A DNA stretch of 64,000 nt from Pseudodesulfovibrio alkaliphilus (GTDB taxonomy: Bacteria > Desulfobacterota > Desulfovibrionia > Desulfovibrionales > Desulfovibrionaceae): the NCBI RefSeq assembly GCF_009729555.1, contig NZ_WODC01000001.1, forward strand, positions 1-64,000, read 5' to 3'. A program made the translations under genes and the position numbers. This document shows positions 24,660 to 35,339 of this stretch, piece by piece; positions within the stretch are counted from its first letter, which is position 1; every line of letters starts with the position of its first letter. Below the pieces are notes generated by a model. That model saw only the letters and a program-made list of their open reading frames with translations, had not been told where the DNA came from and ran no database searches.

Positions 24660-26156
24660 CTATTTCTCTTTCTTGTCCCGCTCAGCACGGTGGCGTTTGC
24701 TCTTGAGAGCCTTGTATTTGTCCTCGTGGCGGCGCGTCTTGGCCCCGCCGATGCGCTCGCGGCCAGGCCCGCGTTTGCCCAGGGCAGAAATACCCCTGCT
24801 CTTCTCCCATTCCTTTTTGTCATGGCTGGACCGAAAGACGATGTTCACTGGCGCGGAAGTGATGCCCAGCAGCTTGCGGAACTGGTTCTCAAGATAGCGG
24901 GTGTAGGATTCCCGGACCAAGGTATGGTCATTGCAAAAGAAAACAAAGGTCGGGATGGGCTCGTCCGCCTGGGTCACATAGAAGAACTTGGGCCTGCGCC
25001 GCTTGACCACCGGGGGCTGGAGCTTTTCCACCACCTGGGCCAGGGCGCGATTGAGCGCCCCGGTGGTTATGCGGATTTCGCACTCACGACGCAGGGTCTC
25101 GGCCAGGGGAATGATCTTGCCGATACCGACGCCCTTGTGGGCCGAGGTCATGACCAGGGGCACATGCGGGATGATGCGCAGTTCCTCGCGAAACGCCTCC
25201 AGGGCCCGTCTGGTCTCGCCGCGAGGAATAAGGTCCGCCTTGTTGACCACCACCATGAAGGGCGTTTTCTCCTTGGCCAGAAACTCGATCAGCCGTTTGT
25301 CCTGTCGGCCCACGCCCAGGGTTATATCAATGACCAGGATGGTCACGTCCGAGCGTTTGGAATTCTTGAGGGCCCGGATGACGCTGATCTTTTCCAGGTG
25401 ATCCTGAATGTTGGCGCGTCTGCGCACCCCGGCCGTGTCCACAAAGGTGTAGCGCTTGTCCTGGCGCTCGAAGGTCACGTCGATGGAGTCGCGGGTGGTG
25501 CCGGCCACGTCGCTGACGATGAGCCTGTCCGTGCCGATGATGCGGTTGATGAGGGAGGACTTGCCCGCATTGGGACGGCCGAGCATGGTCAGGCGCAAGC
25601 CCCGCTCCACGGTATCCTCCTCCCCGGCCGTGTCCATTCCCAGATCAAGAACGAAGCGGCGCACCCTCTCCCGCACTTCATGCAGATTATAGCCGTGGGC
25701 GGCGGAAACCGGCATCAAAGGCAGCCCCAGCCCATGGAACTCGGCCGTGCTCTGGGCCGCGAACTCGTGGCCGTCCACCTTGTTGACCAGAACCATGACC
25801 GGCTTGCCGCTGCGGCGTACGAACTCGGCGGCCTGCTCGTCCAGCGGCGTCAGTCCCTGCCTGCCGTCCACCACGAAGAGGATGGCATGGGCTTCAGTAA
25901 TGGCCTCGCGGGCCTGCTCGAAAATCTCGTCCTCAAAGTCCTTGCTCAGTTCCGGCGTGGCCTCGGACTCGAGAACCATGCCGCCTGTATCCACCAGGTC
26001 GAACTTGACATCGCCCATCTGGCATTCGCCATAGATACGGTCGCGGGTCACGCCGGGCAGATCGTGGGTGATGGCCCGCGACTTGCGAAGCAGCCGGTTG
26101 AAAAGAGTGGATTTGCCAACATTGGGGCGTCCCACAAGGGCGACGATGGGCAGCAT
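24660..26156 (-). CDS. der: Ribosome biogenesis GTPase Der
   Basis: The 498-aa protein has the two consecutive G domains that define Der/EngA: GRPNVGKSTLFN with DTGG and NKVD in the first, GRPNAGKSS with DTAG and NKAD in the second. A KH-like C-terminal domain follows. The last 50 residues are strongly basic, ending in a Lys/Arg-rich tail. Der acts in 50S ribosome assembly. The start at 26154-26156 (MLPIVALVGRPN) puts the first G domain at the N-terminus; an upstream reading would translate the intergenic repeat. The upstream gene in the same direction is the chemoreceptor, separated by 289 bases. Confidence 0.97.
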   Translation of the reverse strand: MLPIVALVGRPNVGKSTLFNRLLRKSRAITHDLPGVTRDRIYGECQMGDVKFDLVDTGGMVLESEATPELSKDFEDEIFEQAREAITEAHAILFVVDGRQGLTPLDEQAAEFVRRSGKPVMVLVNKVDGHEFAAQSTAEFHGLGLPLMPVSAAHGYNLHEVRERVRRFVLDLGMDTAGEEDTVERGLRLTMLGRPNAGKSSLINRIIGTDRLIVSDVAGTTRDSIDVTFERQDKRYTFVDTAGVRRRANIQDHLEKISVIRALKNSKRSDVTILVIDITLGVGRQDKRLIEFLAKEKTPFMVVVNKADLIPRGETRRALEAFREELRIIPHVPLVMTSAHKGVGIGKIIPLAETLRRECEIRITTGALNRALAQVVEKLQPPVVKRRRPKFFYVTQADEPIPTFVFFCNDHTLVRESYTRYLENQFRKLLGITSAPVNIVFRSSHDKKEWEKSRGISALGKRGPGRERIGGAKTRRHEDKYKALKSKRHRAERDKKEK

Positions 26157-26244
26157 GGGCACAGACTCCAGGGATAATGTGACTGCGGGCCGGGACAGCG
26201 CGAAACCGGCACTTCCCGAACTCCCGCAATGGAAGAGTTCTTGC

Positions 26245-26372
26245 GGCAGACTGTTCAAAAATGTTCGAGTGCAAGGCGCGAAAAAAGGACAAGGCCGAAG
26301 CGTACTCCTGGTACGCGAGGATTTGACCTTTTTGAAGCAACGCAGCAATCGGACGTTTTTCAACAGCCTGCC
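26245..26372. repeat. Dispersed palindromic repeat, copy 2
   Basis: The ends form a long imperfect inverted repeat: GGCAGACTGTTCAAAAA at the left, and at the right the complement of GGCAGGCTGTTGAAAAACG. The interior matches copy 1 at 1457-1582 (TACGCGAGG, CTTTTTGAAGCAACG). It occupies most of the 289-base gap between der and the chemoreceptor gene. It is not coding. Confidence 0.75.
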
Positions 26373-26445
26373 AAGGGAAGCGCGGGCTTACCGTACCTTC
26401 AATCAAATGTCGAGTCCATTGTTCCCGGCATCTGACATTGTATAA

Positions 26446-28773
26446 TCAATCCTTGGCAGCCATGCGCTCAATGACGGAGTTGAGCCGCGAGGCCATGGAC
26501 GCCACCTCCTGGATGGCCTGGGAGGATTCCAGCATGACCTGCGAGGTCTCCAGGGAGATGCGGTTGATGTCGTCGGTGGCGCGGTTGATCTCCTCGCTGG
26601 TGGCCGACTGCTCTTCCGAGGCGGTGGCGATGGAACGCACCTGGTCGGCAGCGTTGTCCACCCGACCCACGATCTCCTTGAGCGCCCGGCCGGACTCGTT
26701 GGCCAGTTCGGTGCTGTGGGCCACAGCCTTTGCAGCACGATCAGTGGCGGCCACGTTGTCGCGAGTCATGGTCTGGATGCGCTCAATGGCACCGCCCACC
26801 TCGCTGGTGGCGGACATGGTCTTTTCGGCCAGCTTGCGCACTTCGTCGGCCACCACGGCGAACCCGCGTCCGGCCTCGCCGGCACGCGCCGCCTCAATGG
26901 CTGCGTTGAGAGCCAGCAGGTTGGTCTGGTCCGCGATGTCGGTGATCACTTCCAGGACGTTGCCGATGCCCGCCGCCTGCCGCCCGAGTTCCTCCATGGA
27001 GGTCTTGAGGCTCTCCGCCTGCCGCTGCACATCGGCCACGGCGGCGATGACCTGGCCCACGCTGGTCTCGCCCTGCTGCGCGTTCTCCTTGGCCCTATCC
27101 GCATCTTCCGCCGCGTTGCTGGCGCTCCTGGCCACCTCGAGCACGGTGGAGTTCATCTCCTCCATGGCCGTGGCCGTCTCGGCCACTCTGGCCTTCTGTT
27201 CGTCCGCGCCCCGGCTGGCCTGCTCGATCTGGGCCGAAAGCTCCTCGGCCGCACTGGAAAGGTACTGTGAAATCTCCTCGGCCTCCCTGGCGGCCTCGGC
27301 GATGCGTAGGTTCTGCTCCTCAATGAGCTTCTGCTGGCTGCGGATATCGGTCATGTCGATCCAGATGCCCAGCGAGCCGAGCATCACGCCGTCCATGTCG
27401 AAAAACGGCGTGGAGGTGCACATGATGTGGCGCATCCGCCCCGTACGGGTCTCGTACTCTATCTCGTTTGAAAGCTGGTTGCGCTCCTTGATGGCCCGGT
27501 CCGAGAGAGTCTCCCGGCCGGGCTCGTCGTAGAAGAACCGGCCGGGCGACATGCCGATGAAGCTGTCCGGCTCGCCGTCGCGACCCAGAAGGTCGCACAT
27601 CTGACGGTTGACCCAAAGCAGCTTGTGGTCGGCTCCCACCAGGGCGCAGGGCAGGGTCAAGCCTTTGAGCACCCCCTCGGAAAAACCGAGCTTGGTCTTG
27701 AGCTCGGCCACCATGGCCTCGATCCGCCCAGCCAGCTCGCTGAACTCGAAGCGGTAGATTCCGTCCAGTTTGGCATGAAGATCACCGCCCGCCACCTTGG
27801 TGGCAAAGTCGAGAATCCCCTGCACCGGATGGGTGACAAGAAACCGGATAATGACTACCAGCACACCGGCCAGGAGCACGGCCACCACAGCGCCACCCAC
27901 GGCCAGTGCATTGCGCTGGACCGTGGCCGGAGCGGCCATGTCCTCTTCATAGGCGCTCATGACCATGACCCAACCGTTTCTGGCCATGGTGTCGAAAACC
28001 ATGTATTTTTCCCGACCTTCCCACTCGTATGTGGTGCTTCCGGCCTTGCGCGACAGGGCGGTGCGCACGAATTCGAAGTCATTCATCTCCTTGAGATAGA
28101 GATCCTTGTTCACAGCGTGGGCGATGATGCGTCCCTTGGCATCGAGCATGAAGCCGTAGCCGTTCTCGGCCACGCGGAAGGGATCGATGAACCGGCTGGT
28201 GAAGGTCTCCCAGTTGGGAAAGAGGCCAACGCCGCCGATGACCTTGCCGTCCGGGCCGTACACCGCGCAGGCCACAGCGAAGATGAGCAGGTTGCTATTG
28301 CCGCTCTTGGCGACAAGGATATCGCTTGAAAGATAATTCTTGTGACGGCCGCCGAGGATGACCTTGACGTATTCCCGTTCACTGCGGTCCGCGCCGGCCA
28401 TGCTGTCGCCCAGGGCGTTGTATCCGGCCACTACCTTGCCATTGGCGTCAAAGGCAAAGGCAGCCCAGAAGCCCCGGGTGTTTTGGAGCAGTTCCCTGAA
28501 CAACCCGTCGGCGCTGACCAGGTCGCGGCCCATGAGGGCGTCGCTGACCGACTGCTGCGAGGCAAGCATTCCCGCCATGCTCTCGGTCTGTTCCATGTAG
28601 GCGTCCAGCGCCGTCATGGACTGCTCGACCATATTGTGCATGGCCACGGATTCCTCTTTGAGCACCGTCTCGTAGGTATGGCTGCTCACCCACCAGACGC
28701 CCGCTCCCACCGCAGCAAGGATCACCACCGAAATCAGCGCGGCGATGACTGAATTGACACTACGTACCTGCAT
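26446..28773 (-). CDS. Methyl-accepting chemotaxis protein (Cache, HAMP, PAS)
   Basis: The 775-aa receptor has an N-terminal membrane segment, a periplasmic Cache-type sensor of about 260 residues, a second membrane segment ([21 protein letters not shown]) and HAMP. A cytoplasmic PAS domain follows, and then the MCP signalling domain with its conserved hairpin ([32 protein letters not shown]). The ligand is unknown. The cytoplasmic PAS may add redox or energy sensing. AAGGATAAAACA precedes the start at 28771-28773; the longer reading adds residues without a signal. The gene has its own promoter and no chemotaxis genes as neighbours. Confidence 0.93.
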   Translation of the reverse strand: MQVRSVNSVIAALISVVILAAVGAGVWWVSSHTYETVLKEESVAMHNMVEQSMTALDAYMEQTESMAGMLASQQSVSDALMGRDLVSADGLFRELLQNTRGFWAAFAFDANGKVVAGYNALGDSMAGADRSEREYVKVILGGRHKNYLSSDILVAKSGNSNLLIFAVACAVYGPDGKVIGGVGLFPNWETFTSRFIDPFRVAENGYGFMLDAKGRIIAHAVNKDLYLKEMNDFEFVRTALSRKAGSTTYEWEGREKYMVFDTMARNGWVMVMSAYEEDMAAPATVQRNALAVGGAVVAVLLAGVLVVIIRFLVTHPVQGILDFATKVAGGDLHAKLDGIYRFEFSELAGRIEAMVAELKTKLGFSEGVLKGLTLPCALVGADHKLLWVNRQMCDLLGRDGEPDSFIGMSPGRFFYDEPGRETLSDRAIKERNQLSNEIEYETRTGRMRHIMCTSTPFFDMDGVMLGSLGIWIDMTDIRSQQKLIEEQNLRIAEAAREAEEISQYLSSAAEELSAQIEQASRGADEQKARVAETATAMEEMNSTVLEVARSASNAAEDADRAKENAQQGETSVGQVIAAVADVQRQAESLKTSMEELGRQAAGIGNVLEVITDIADQTNLLALNAAIEAARAGEAGRGFAVVADEVRKLAEKTMSATSEVGGAIERIQTMTRDNVAATDRAAKAVAHSTELANESGRALKEIVGRVDNAADQVRSIATASEEQSATSEEINRATDDINRISLETSQVMLESSQAIQEVASMASRLNSVIERMAAKD

Positions 28774-28837
28774 TGTTTTATCCTTTTCCCGCCAGAGTGA
28801 TGGCGCTCCCCAACGCCGCGATGCTTCCAAGTCCTTA

Positions 28838-28865
28838 GAATTACAGAAACACGCAATTTTGTCAA
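28838..28865 (-). promoter_or_regulatory. Sigma-70-type promoter of the chemoreceptor gene
   Basis: On the minus strand, TTGACA (28860-28865), a 16-base spacer and TAATTC (28838-28843) lie about 65 bases before the ATG. Confidence 0.55.
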
Positions 28866-28887
28866 ATTTCTGTGAAGGGTACGGGGA

Positions 28888-28911
28888 AGCCGACGGCAAA
28901 CGTCGTCGGCT
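28888..28911 (-). terminator. Hairpin after mtnA
   Basis: An 8-bp stem AGCCGACG/CGTCGGCT with an 8-base loop lies about 53 bases beyond the mtnA stop. No U-tract follows, so it is a weak terminator candidate. Confidence 0.4.
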
Positions 28912-28964
28912 GCGTGAGTTTCCATGTCAGAATCTGCAAAAGAGGAGGCGCCTGGGCGGCTCGA

Positions 28965-30008
28965 TCAATGCTCGGCGAAGAGCTTGCGGATGGCCTCGGA
29001 ATACGGGGGATAGAGCACCCCCTTTTCCGTTATGATGCCGGTAATAAGCTCGTTTGGCGTGGGGTCGAAGGCGAGGTTGTAGACCTCAACGCCCTCGGGC
29101 GGGATGCGGTGGTCGCCGATGTGCGTGACCTCACGCGGATCACGGTCCTCAATGGGCACATCGTCGCCGGTAGGGGTCTCGGGGTCGATGGTGTAGACCG
29201 GGGCAGCCACATAGAATGGAATGCCGAAGCGCTGGGCCATGATGGCCACGCCAAAGGTGCCGATCTTGTTGACCGCGTCGCCGTTAGCCGCGATGCGGTC
29301 AGCGCCCACCACCACCTTGTCCACCAACCCGCGCTTCATGAGCAGGGCGCAGGCGTTGTCGCAGGCCACCTTGACAGGGATGCCGTCCCGGTGGAGCTCA
29401 TAGGCCGTCAGCCGCGCACCCTGAAGGAAGGGGCGCGTCTCGTTGGCAATGACAGACACCTTCTTGCCCTGATCCACGGCTCCGCGCACCACGCCCAACG
29501 CGGTGCCGTATCCGGCCGTGGCCAGCGCCCCGGCGTTGCAGTGGGTCATGATGGTGTCGCCGTCGTCCATCAATGCGCCGCCGAAGCGGCCGATGGCCTC
29601 GCACATGGCAATGTCGCCCTCGTGAATCTCCCGGGCCCGGGCCAGCCAGAGGGTCAGCAGCGCCTCCAGGCCCACGTCTCCGGCCTCGCTCCAGACGCGG
29701 CGCATCTCGCGCACAGCCCAGCGCAGGTTCACGGCAGTGGGCCGGGCGTTCTCGATCTGGTCGAGCTTCCCGTTCAGGTTCGCCGCCCAGTCGCCGCCCT
29801 GGCCCTGGACCTCGCGGCCCGCCAGATAGCAGCCGTAGGCCGCCGTGACGCCGATGGCCGGTGCGCCACGCACCACCATGACCACCAGGGCGAAGCAGAT
29901 GTCTTCCGTGCTCCGGCACTCGAACCACTCCTCGCGGTTGGGCAGGTAGCGCTGGTCAAGCAGGATCAGACTGTCCTTGTCCGGGGAATACTGGATATGT
30001 TCCGTCAT
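28965..30008 (-). CDS. mtnA: S-methyl-5-thioribose-1-phosphate isomerase
   Basis: The 347-aa protein matches MtnA of the eIF2B-like isomerase family over its length: [10 protein letters not shown] in the N-terminal part, [20 protein letters not shown] with the active-site Cys, and [10 protein letters not shown] toward the C-terminus with the catalytic Asp. It converts methylthioribose-1-phosphate to methylthioribulose-1-phosphate in methionine salvage from methylthioadenosine. No other salvage gene is beside it. It is read leftward, 61 bases downstream of gatB, and may be cotranscribed with it. Confidence 0.95.
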   Translation of the reverse strand: MTEHIQYSPDKDSLILLDQRYLPNREEWFECRSTEDICFALVVMVVRGAPAIGVTAAYGCYLAGREVQGQGGDWAANLNGKLDQIENARPTAVNLRWAVREMRRVWSEAGDVGLEALLTLWLARAREIHEGDIAMCEAIGRFGGALMDDGDTIMTHCNAGALATAGYGTALGVVRGAVDQGKKVSVIANETRPFLQGARLTAYELHRDGIPVKVACDNACALLMKRGLVDKVVVGADRIAANGDAVNKIGTFGVAIMAQRFGIPFYVAAPVYTIDPETPTGDDVPIEDRDPREVTHIGDHRIPPEGVEVYNLAFDPTPNELITGIITEKGVLYPPYSEAIRKLFAEH

Positions 30009-30069
30009 GGAGTAGCCTCCGTGCTGATGTGGTACGGGAAATCGTGTCTTGCCGCGTGATGGGGCAAGA

Positions 30070-31503
30070 CTAGGAAAGCTTCTGTTGAATCAGCTTGGTC
30101 ACCACGCCGGGATTGGCCTGTCCCTTGGAAAGGCGCATGACCTGCCCCATGAAGAAGCTCATGAGCTTGGTCTTGCCGCCCCTGTAGGCCTCGACCTCAG
30201 CCGGATTTTCGCTGATGACGCGATCCACCATGGCCTCCAGTTCTCCGGCATCGGACACCTGGGCCAACCCCCTGGCCCTGACATACTCGGCCGGGTCGTC
30301 GCCGCTGGCGCACAGGTCGCGGAAGCTGTCCTTGCCGATCTTGACCGAGATGGTGCCGTCGTCCACCAGGATAAGGAGCGCGGCCAGCTTCTCTGGCGTC
30401 AGCGGGCAATGGCCCGCCACGATTCCGGTCTCGCCGAGAAAGGGCAGCAGATCGCCCACCACCCAGTTGGCCACCTTTCTGGCTTCGCCGCAATAGGCCC
30501 GGACTGCGGCCTCGTAGTACTCGGCCACGGCCAGTTCACTGGTGAGCAGAGCGGCATCGTAGTCGGCCAGCCCGTATTCGGCCATGAAGCGCACCCGCTT
30601 GGCCGAAGGCAACTCGGGCAGTTCGCCCCGCCACTCTTCCACCCGGGACGCGTCCAGGACCAGCGGCACCAGATCCGGGTCCGGGAAATAACGGTAGTCG
30701 TGGGCCTCTTCCTTGCCGCGCATGGAGTGGGTGGTGCCCTTGTCCGCATTGTAGAGCCGGGTTTCCTGGATCACTTTTTCGCCGTCCTCGACCAGATCGA
30801 TCTGGCGGGCCACCTCGTATTCGATGGCCTTTTGGACATGCTTGAAAGAATTGAGGTTCTTCAGCTCTGCGCGGGTGCCGAAGGCGTCCTGGCCCACGGG
30901 ACGGATGGAGACGTTGGCATCGCAGCGGAAGCTGCCCTCCTCCATGTTGCCGTCGCAAATGTCGAGATACAGGAGGATGGAGCGCAGTTCCCTAAGGTAG
31001 GCCACAGCCTCCTCGGCCGAGCGCATGTCCGGCTCAGAGACAATCTCGATAAGCGGCACCCCGGCCCGATTGAGATCCACGAAGCTGGCGTTCTCGGCCG
31101 CGGAGTGGATATTCTTGCCCGCGTCCTCCTCCATGTGGATGCGGGTCAGCCCCACCTCCTTGCGCTTACCGTCCACCTCGATGACCACGCGACCATGCTC
31201 GCATATGGGCAGCTCGAACTGCGAAATCTGGTACCCCTTGGGCAGATCTGGATAAAAATAATTCTTGCGGGCAAACACGGACTTGAGGTTCACGGCGCAG
31301 CCGGTGGCCAGCCCCATCTTGGCCGCGAACTCCGGGACCCTGGCATTAAGCACGGGCAACACGCCGGGCATACCCGAGCACACGGCGCAGACGTTTTCGT
31401 TGGGTTCCTGGCCAAAGGTGGTGGAACAGGCGCAAAATATCTTGGTCCGGGTCTTGAGATGGGCGTGGACCTCAAGGCCGATGACGGTTTCGTACCGGGA
31501 CAT
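30070..31503 (-). CDS. gatB: Asp/Glu-tRNA amidotransferase subunit B
   Basis: The 477-aa protein starts [24 protein letters not shown], with the GatB N-terminal signature and Zn-binding-type cysteines ([24 protein letters not shown]). It contains the [12 protein letters not shown] kinase-like motif and a C-terminal YqeY-like tail. GatB binds misacylated Glu-tRNA(Gln)/Asp-tRNA(Asn) and passes the activated intermediate the ammonia produced by GatA. gatA and gatC are not in the window. It lies 21 bases after the DUF4254 gene. Confidence 0.97.
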   Translation of the reverse strand: MSRYETVIGLEVHAHLKTRTKIFCACSTTFGQEPNENVCAVCSGMPGVLPVLNARVPEFAAKMGLATGCAVNLKSVFARKNYFYPDLPKGYQISQFELPICEHGRVVIEVDGKRKEVGLTRIHMEEDAGKNIHSAAENASFVDLNRAGVPLIEIVSEPDMRSAEEAVAYLRELRSILLYLDICDGNMEEGSFRCDANVSIRPVGQDAFGTRAELKNLNSFKHVQKAIEYEVARQIDLVEDGEKVIQETRLYNADKGTTHSMRGKEEAHDYRYFPDPDLVPLVLDASRVEEWRGELPELPSAKRVRFMAEYGLADYDAALLTSELAVAEYYEAAVRAYCGEARKVANWVVGDLLPFLGETGIVAGHCPLTPEKLAALLILVDDGTISVKIGKDSFRDLCASGDDPAEYVRARGLAQVSDAGELEAMVDRVISENPAEVEAYRGGKTKLMSFFMGQVMRLSKGQANPGVVTKLIQQKLS

Positions 31504-31524
31504 GCGAAGGCCTCCTTGCGGCCG

Positions 31525-32166
31525 CTAGCCGTTTTTTCCGTAGAGTTCCGGGTTGAGGCTCGGATCGTTGTACATCTTGAACTGGTAGTAGACCTTGGGC
31601 CGCTTGCTGCCCGCCGCATACTCGTCGATGAGTTCGAGAACAGCACCCTCCAGGTCCGCGTGTTGGCGTTTGAGCACTTCAAGTTTGGCCTGGCACTGGG
31701 CCACATGATCCGCGTCCACGCCGCGACGGGTGCACTGCTCTTTCATGTGATAGATCTTCAGCGCCTGGATGGAGAGCCGATCCAGTGCAGCGCCCACGGT
31801 CTCGGTGTTATAGCGCTCGGCCCCTTCGGACGGGAGCAACGGGCCAAGTACGCCGTTAAGACAGGCGTCCACGCGCTCGATGAGGTCGTTGCGCTTCTGG
31901 TTGAGCTTGTCGATGGCGAACTTGCATTTGGCGATGACCTCGGCGTCCACATCGGTGCGACGGGCGCGATCTTCCACATGCCAGAGCTGGAAATTGGTCC
32001 AGTGCTGACGGGCCACCAGCTCGCGAAAGCCTTGGATGCCCTCAACCTCTCCAGGCTCGCCCTCGTACACGGGTTCACCGAAGTGCCAATCGATGACGGA
32101 ACGGATCTGGTGCGCCACGGCATCGCGCATGGCCCCCTTGACTGTGTCGAATGTAATCTCAGCCAT
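31525..32166 (-). CDS. DUF4254 family protein
   Basis: The 213-aa helical protein matches DUF4254: an N-terminal segment, then FQLWHVEDRARRTDV around residue 60-75 and the mid-region KLNQKRNDLIERVD. Its function is unknown. It has no signal peptide or membrane span. Its start overlaps the end of mltA by 8 bases, and it is 21 bases before gatB, so it is in the same transcription unit. The context mixes cell-wall and tRNA genes and does not point to a role. Confidence 0.8.
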   Translation of the reverse strand: MAEITFDTVKGAMRDAVAHQIRSVIDWHFGEPVYEGEPGEVEGIQGFRELVARQHWTNFQLWHVEDRARRTDVDAEVIAKCKFAIDKLNQKRNDLIERVDACLNGVLGPLLPSEGAERYNTETVGAALDRLSIQALKIYHMKEQCTRRGVDADHVAQCQAKLEVLKRQHADLEGAVLELIDEYAAGSKRPKVYYQFKMYNDPSLNPELYGKNG

Positions 32167-33517
32167 TGATCAATGCTTCTTTGCTGATGAGGAGGTAGAC
32201 GGTGGCCTCGGTCATGATGTTGTTGGCGATGGGCTCCACCTGATTACCCTCGCCGATATAGTAGTCGAGCCTGGGGCCGCGAATGGCAGTGCCCACATCC
32301 TGGGCCAGCCCGATGCCGGTAACGGTCCGCTTGCCCACGTTCCTGCCGTTCTCGGCCCTGGGAATCTCGGCCTCAAAGGCGAGGAGGCTGCCAAGTGGCA
32401 GGAGCTCCCGGTCTGTAGCCAGCGAAACCATCGGCGTCAACGGCTTTCCCATGGCTCCTTCGGGCGGCGAATCCTCCATGCGGAAGAAGACATAGCTGCG
32501 GTTCTCGGCCATCAGCTGAAACATCTGCTCAGGATGCTTGACGAAATACTCCTTTACATGGGCCTTGGAAAGCCGTCCCCTGGGGAGCAGCCCCCTGGCG
32601 TGCAGGATGAGGCCGAGACTTCTGAACTCATGACCATTCTTGGCTCCATAGAGCACGTTGCGGGTGGTGCCGTCGGGCAGCAGCAACCGCCCCGCCCCTT
32701 CCACCTGCATATAAAACACGTCGATGGGGTCTTTGGCCCAGGCGATCTCCAGCCCGCGCCCGGCCAGAACGCCGCGCACGTCCACAGCGCCCCGGTCGTG
32801 ATAGGGAAGCACCCGCCCCCGCTCCACCCGATAGACCGCCCTTCTTCCGCGCACCAGCCCGGTGCGCAGGTCGTCGGGCACACCGTAGATGGGGAATTCG
32901 TACCCGGGCATTCTGGTCAGGCTGGCCGGAATCTCCGGGGTGAAATAGCCTGTCATCAACGGTTTCTGGCGCATGCCGAACCAGACAAACCGGCTGGCCA
33001 GCAGATGCGGATCATCGTCCAGATACGGCAGCAGCTCAAGAAATTCCTCCAGGCTGCGCACCACCTGTCCCCAGGTCAGGGCCATGCCGGGCCGGGTCAG
33101 GGCGAGCCTGTCCCGAGGCATGTTCATGGCATATTCCAGGCTGCGCTGCACCGGCCCGGCAAGCTCCGCCCAAGAGGAAAGCCCCTGACTGGAGAGATCG
33201 ATGCGGGCGATGCTCTGCGCCCCCTCGGTGTTCGAAAGGGGAAAGAACAGATCGCAGGCAGGCAGATTGTGCAGATCGGCGAGGGGCCGGAGGGTCAAGG
33301 CGCCGGCAGAGCGCGACCGATGCAGGCCCACGTTGGCGACGGAGTCCGGCCCACCGTCGCAGGCCACGGTTCCATTGCCCTCGGCCTGATCAGCGGCCCG
33401 GCCCGCCCCGAAAAAAGGACCGCCCTTCACACAGGCGGCAAGGCCGACCGCCCACAGAAGCAGGAGGACAAGCCCGGCCGCCTTCAAGGCCGTTGCACCG
33501 CGCCAGAGTGTTGTCAT
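32159..33517 (-). CDS. mltA: Membrane-bound lytic murein transglycosylase A
   Basis: The 452-aa lipoprotein has a signal peptide with lipobox LLWAVGLAAC (Cys about residue 29), a variable region, and the MltA domain followed by the 3D domain near the C-terminus. The 3D domain shows DVGTAIRGPRLDYYIG with the conserved Asp residues, including the catalytic Asp. MltA cleaves peptidoglycan glycan strands to anhydromuropeptides at the outer-membrane inner face. The protein is longer than the E. coli enzyme (about 365 aa), mostly through extra sequence after the lipobox. It overlaps the DUF4254 gene. Confidence 0.93.
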   Translation of the reverse strand: MTTLWRGATALKAAGLVLLLLWAVGLAACVKGGPFFGAGRAADQAEGNGTVACDGGPDSVANVGLHRSRSAGALTLRPLADLHNLPACDLFFPLSNTEGAQSIARIDLSSQGLSSWAELAGPVQRSLEYAMNMPRDRLALTRPGMALTWGQVVRSLEEFLELLPYLDDDPHLLASRFVWFGMRQKPLMTGYFTPEIPASLTRMPGYEFPIYGVPDDLRTGLVRGRRAVYRVERGRVLPYHDRGAVDVRGVLAGRGLEIAWAKDPIDVFYMQVEGAGRLLLPDGTTRNVLYGAKNGHEFRSLGLILHARGLLPRGRLSKAHVKEYFVKHPEQMFQLMAENRSYVFFRMEDSPPEGAMGKPLTPMVSLATDRELLPLGSLLAFEAEIPRAENGRNVGKRTVTGIGLAQDVGTAIRGPRLDYYIGEGNQVEPIANNIMTEATVYLLISKEALING

Positions 33518-33571
33518 ATTCTGATTCGCACTTTGTCGTTCGCCCAGAGGGCGAGGCTGATCCAGGCCGCG

Positions 33572-35338
33572 TCAGTTGGAGCAGGAATCCACGGCAACGT
33601 CGCAGTATTTGCCCACGCCGTATTCCCGCCTGCGGAAAAATTTTTCGGCGCTGGGACCGATGATCTGCAACTCGGGCGAGGTCTTAAGCACATCAAGGGC
33701 GATGTGCATTTCCTTGGTGCAGCCGGTGGAATAGGTGGCGTCCTTGCCGGTCCACACCGGGGGCACCTTTCTGCCCATCAGGGCGAAACTCTTCTCGATG
33801 TCGAAATGGGTCTGGAAGCGCCAGACGTTGATGTAGCCGCTTCGCTGCACCTTCTCCCACATGAACATCAGGTCGTCGCCATCCATGCCTTCCTCAAAAT
33901 GCTCGCCCGGGTTGATGATATACACGTCATCAAGCTGGGAACGCAAGTGGGCGACGAAGGTGGTCATGATTTCGATGGCGACCTTGGTCTGACCGGGCAC
34001 ACTGCCGATGATGCCTGAATAGAACATGACCGTCTTGCCCTCGCGTCGGGCGCGGCGCATCTCGGCAATGATTTCGTCGGCCTTGCCATTGATATAGCGC
34101 TCGCTGAACTTGCGCACCCACTCCGGCTTGGGACGGTGATAGAGATGGAAGGTGCCTGCCTCGTCCCGGAAAAAATTGACGATGTCCCGCGTGTAGCCGT
34201 GGCTGCATTGGATGAGCCGGTTGTAAAGCTCCGCGCCCCTGGCAAGAATCAGGTCGCACTCCTTCCATGCCCTGGCAAAGGTGACGGAGCAGCGGTAGGG
34301 GTTGAAGCGCTCGCGTGTGCCCTCGGAAATGACCACGAACCGATGTTTGCCCATGATGTCGAGCAGCTCGTTTTTGGTGAGCCGGTCCTCGTTGACGAAC
34401 TTCGCACCCTCGAAAGCGGTAGCCAGAGCCGGATCAAAATCGCGATCCCAGAAGGTCGAATGATCGAAAAAAAACCCCTCCTTGAGCGCCATGACCACGC
34501 GGTGTCCCAGGCGCAACAGGCTCCTGACCACCTGGAGATCGAAGATGATGCCGCCCGCCCGGCTGGGGATGTAGAGGACACGCTTCTCTCCGCCCAAGGA
34601 GGGATTCAGGGCCTCGTAAACCGGCGCGAACAACTCCGAAGATCCGGCCAGTTCGCTGGAGACTCCTGGCGCCTTGAGGGCCTCGGCCTCAAATGTGCCC
34701 ACATCCCAATTGTCGCACAGGGTGGCAACACGCATAAGCCGTTCGATCTCCAGCATGTCCAGGGAAAACCGCTTGGTATCGATACGGTCGCAGGGTCCGC
34801 AATTTTCAGCGTACGCATTGATTACACTGTCAAAGATTTCGCTGCGCACCACCTGGGCGGCCTGCCGGTTCAGATCGCGCCGGACCTGCCTGTAGGGGTC
34901 GTCGATGCCGCTTTGGGTCATGAAGATGGTCATGAACCGCTTGAGCAGCCGCGAGGGGATGACGATGGGAGAGGCAAGAGCCATGCGGAACTTGTGACGA
35001 GCCAACTGGATGAATCGGCTGGAAACATTCCGGTCGGGACAGTATTGGCGCGACAGGCGGATGAACGCCCGCCACTGCAGGATGTACTCTTGCATCAAGA
35101 GGCGCGGCAGCCCCTCCTTGAGCAGCATGAGGAACATCCAGTCCGAACATGGGGCGTAAAATTCGCCCGGTTGAAGGGCCACCATGAATTTGAGCTGCTC
35201 CATGGAGGCGTTCTTAGTCGGATCTATGGTGTATTCGAGGTTGTTCTCGGTCATGAAGTGCAGCAGCAGCGCGTCGAGGGACGCATCGTCGCCGAACTTG
35301 ACATCAAGGACGGAATGGAAATGCCGGTTGAAAGCCAT
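33572..35338 (-). CDS. Large protein with ARMT1/DUF89-like C-terminal domain
   Basis: The 588-aa protein has a helical N-terminal half without a recognised motif. Its C-terminal half shows the order seen in DUF89/ARMT1 proteins: a GG-IIFD start (about 268-273), an LKEGFFFD loop, FVVISEGTRERFN, and DLILARGAELYNRL. In that family these Asp and Asn positions bind a divalent metal and phosphosugar substrates. A Cys-containing tail ends in DVAVDSCSN. No signal peptide is visible. The gene sits between nadK (1-base gap) and mltA, with a tight operon arrangement. The family call is by motif reading only and is moderate; a metal-dependent phosphatase role is inference. Confidence 0.55.
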   Translation of the reverse strand: MAFNRHFHSVLDVKFGDDASLDALLLHFMTENNLEYTIDPTKNASMEQLKFMVALQPGEFYAPCSDWMFLMLLKEGLPRLLMQEYILQWRAFIRLSRQYCPDRNVSSRFIQLARHKFRMALASPIVIPSRLLKRFMTIFMTQSGIDDPYRQVRRDLNRQAAQVVRSEIFDSVINAYAENCGPCDRIDTKRFSLDMLEIERLMRVATLCDNWDVGTFEAEALKAPGVSSELAGSSELFAPVYEALNPSLGGEKRVLYIPSRAGGIIFDLQVVRSLLRLGHRVVMALKEGFFFDHSTFWDRDFDPALATAFEGAKFVNEDRLTKNELLDIMGKHRFVVISEGTRERFNPYRCSVTFARAWKECDLILARGAELYNRLIQCSHGYTRDIVNFFRDEAGTFHLYHRPKPEWVRKFSERYINGKADEIIAEMRRARREGKTVMFYSGIIGSVPGQTKVAIEIMTTFVAHLRSQLDDVYIINPGEHFEEGMDGDDLMFMWEKVQRSGYINVWRFQTHFDIEKSFALMGRKVPPVWTGKDATYSTGCTKEMHIALDVLKTSPELQIIGPSAEKFFRRREYGVGKYCDVAVDSCSN

Positions 35339-35339
35339 C

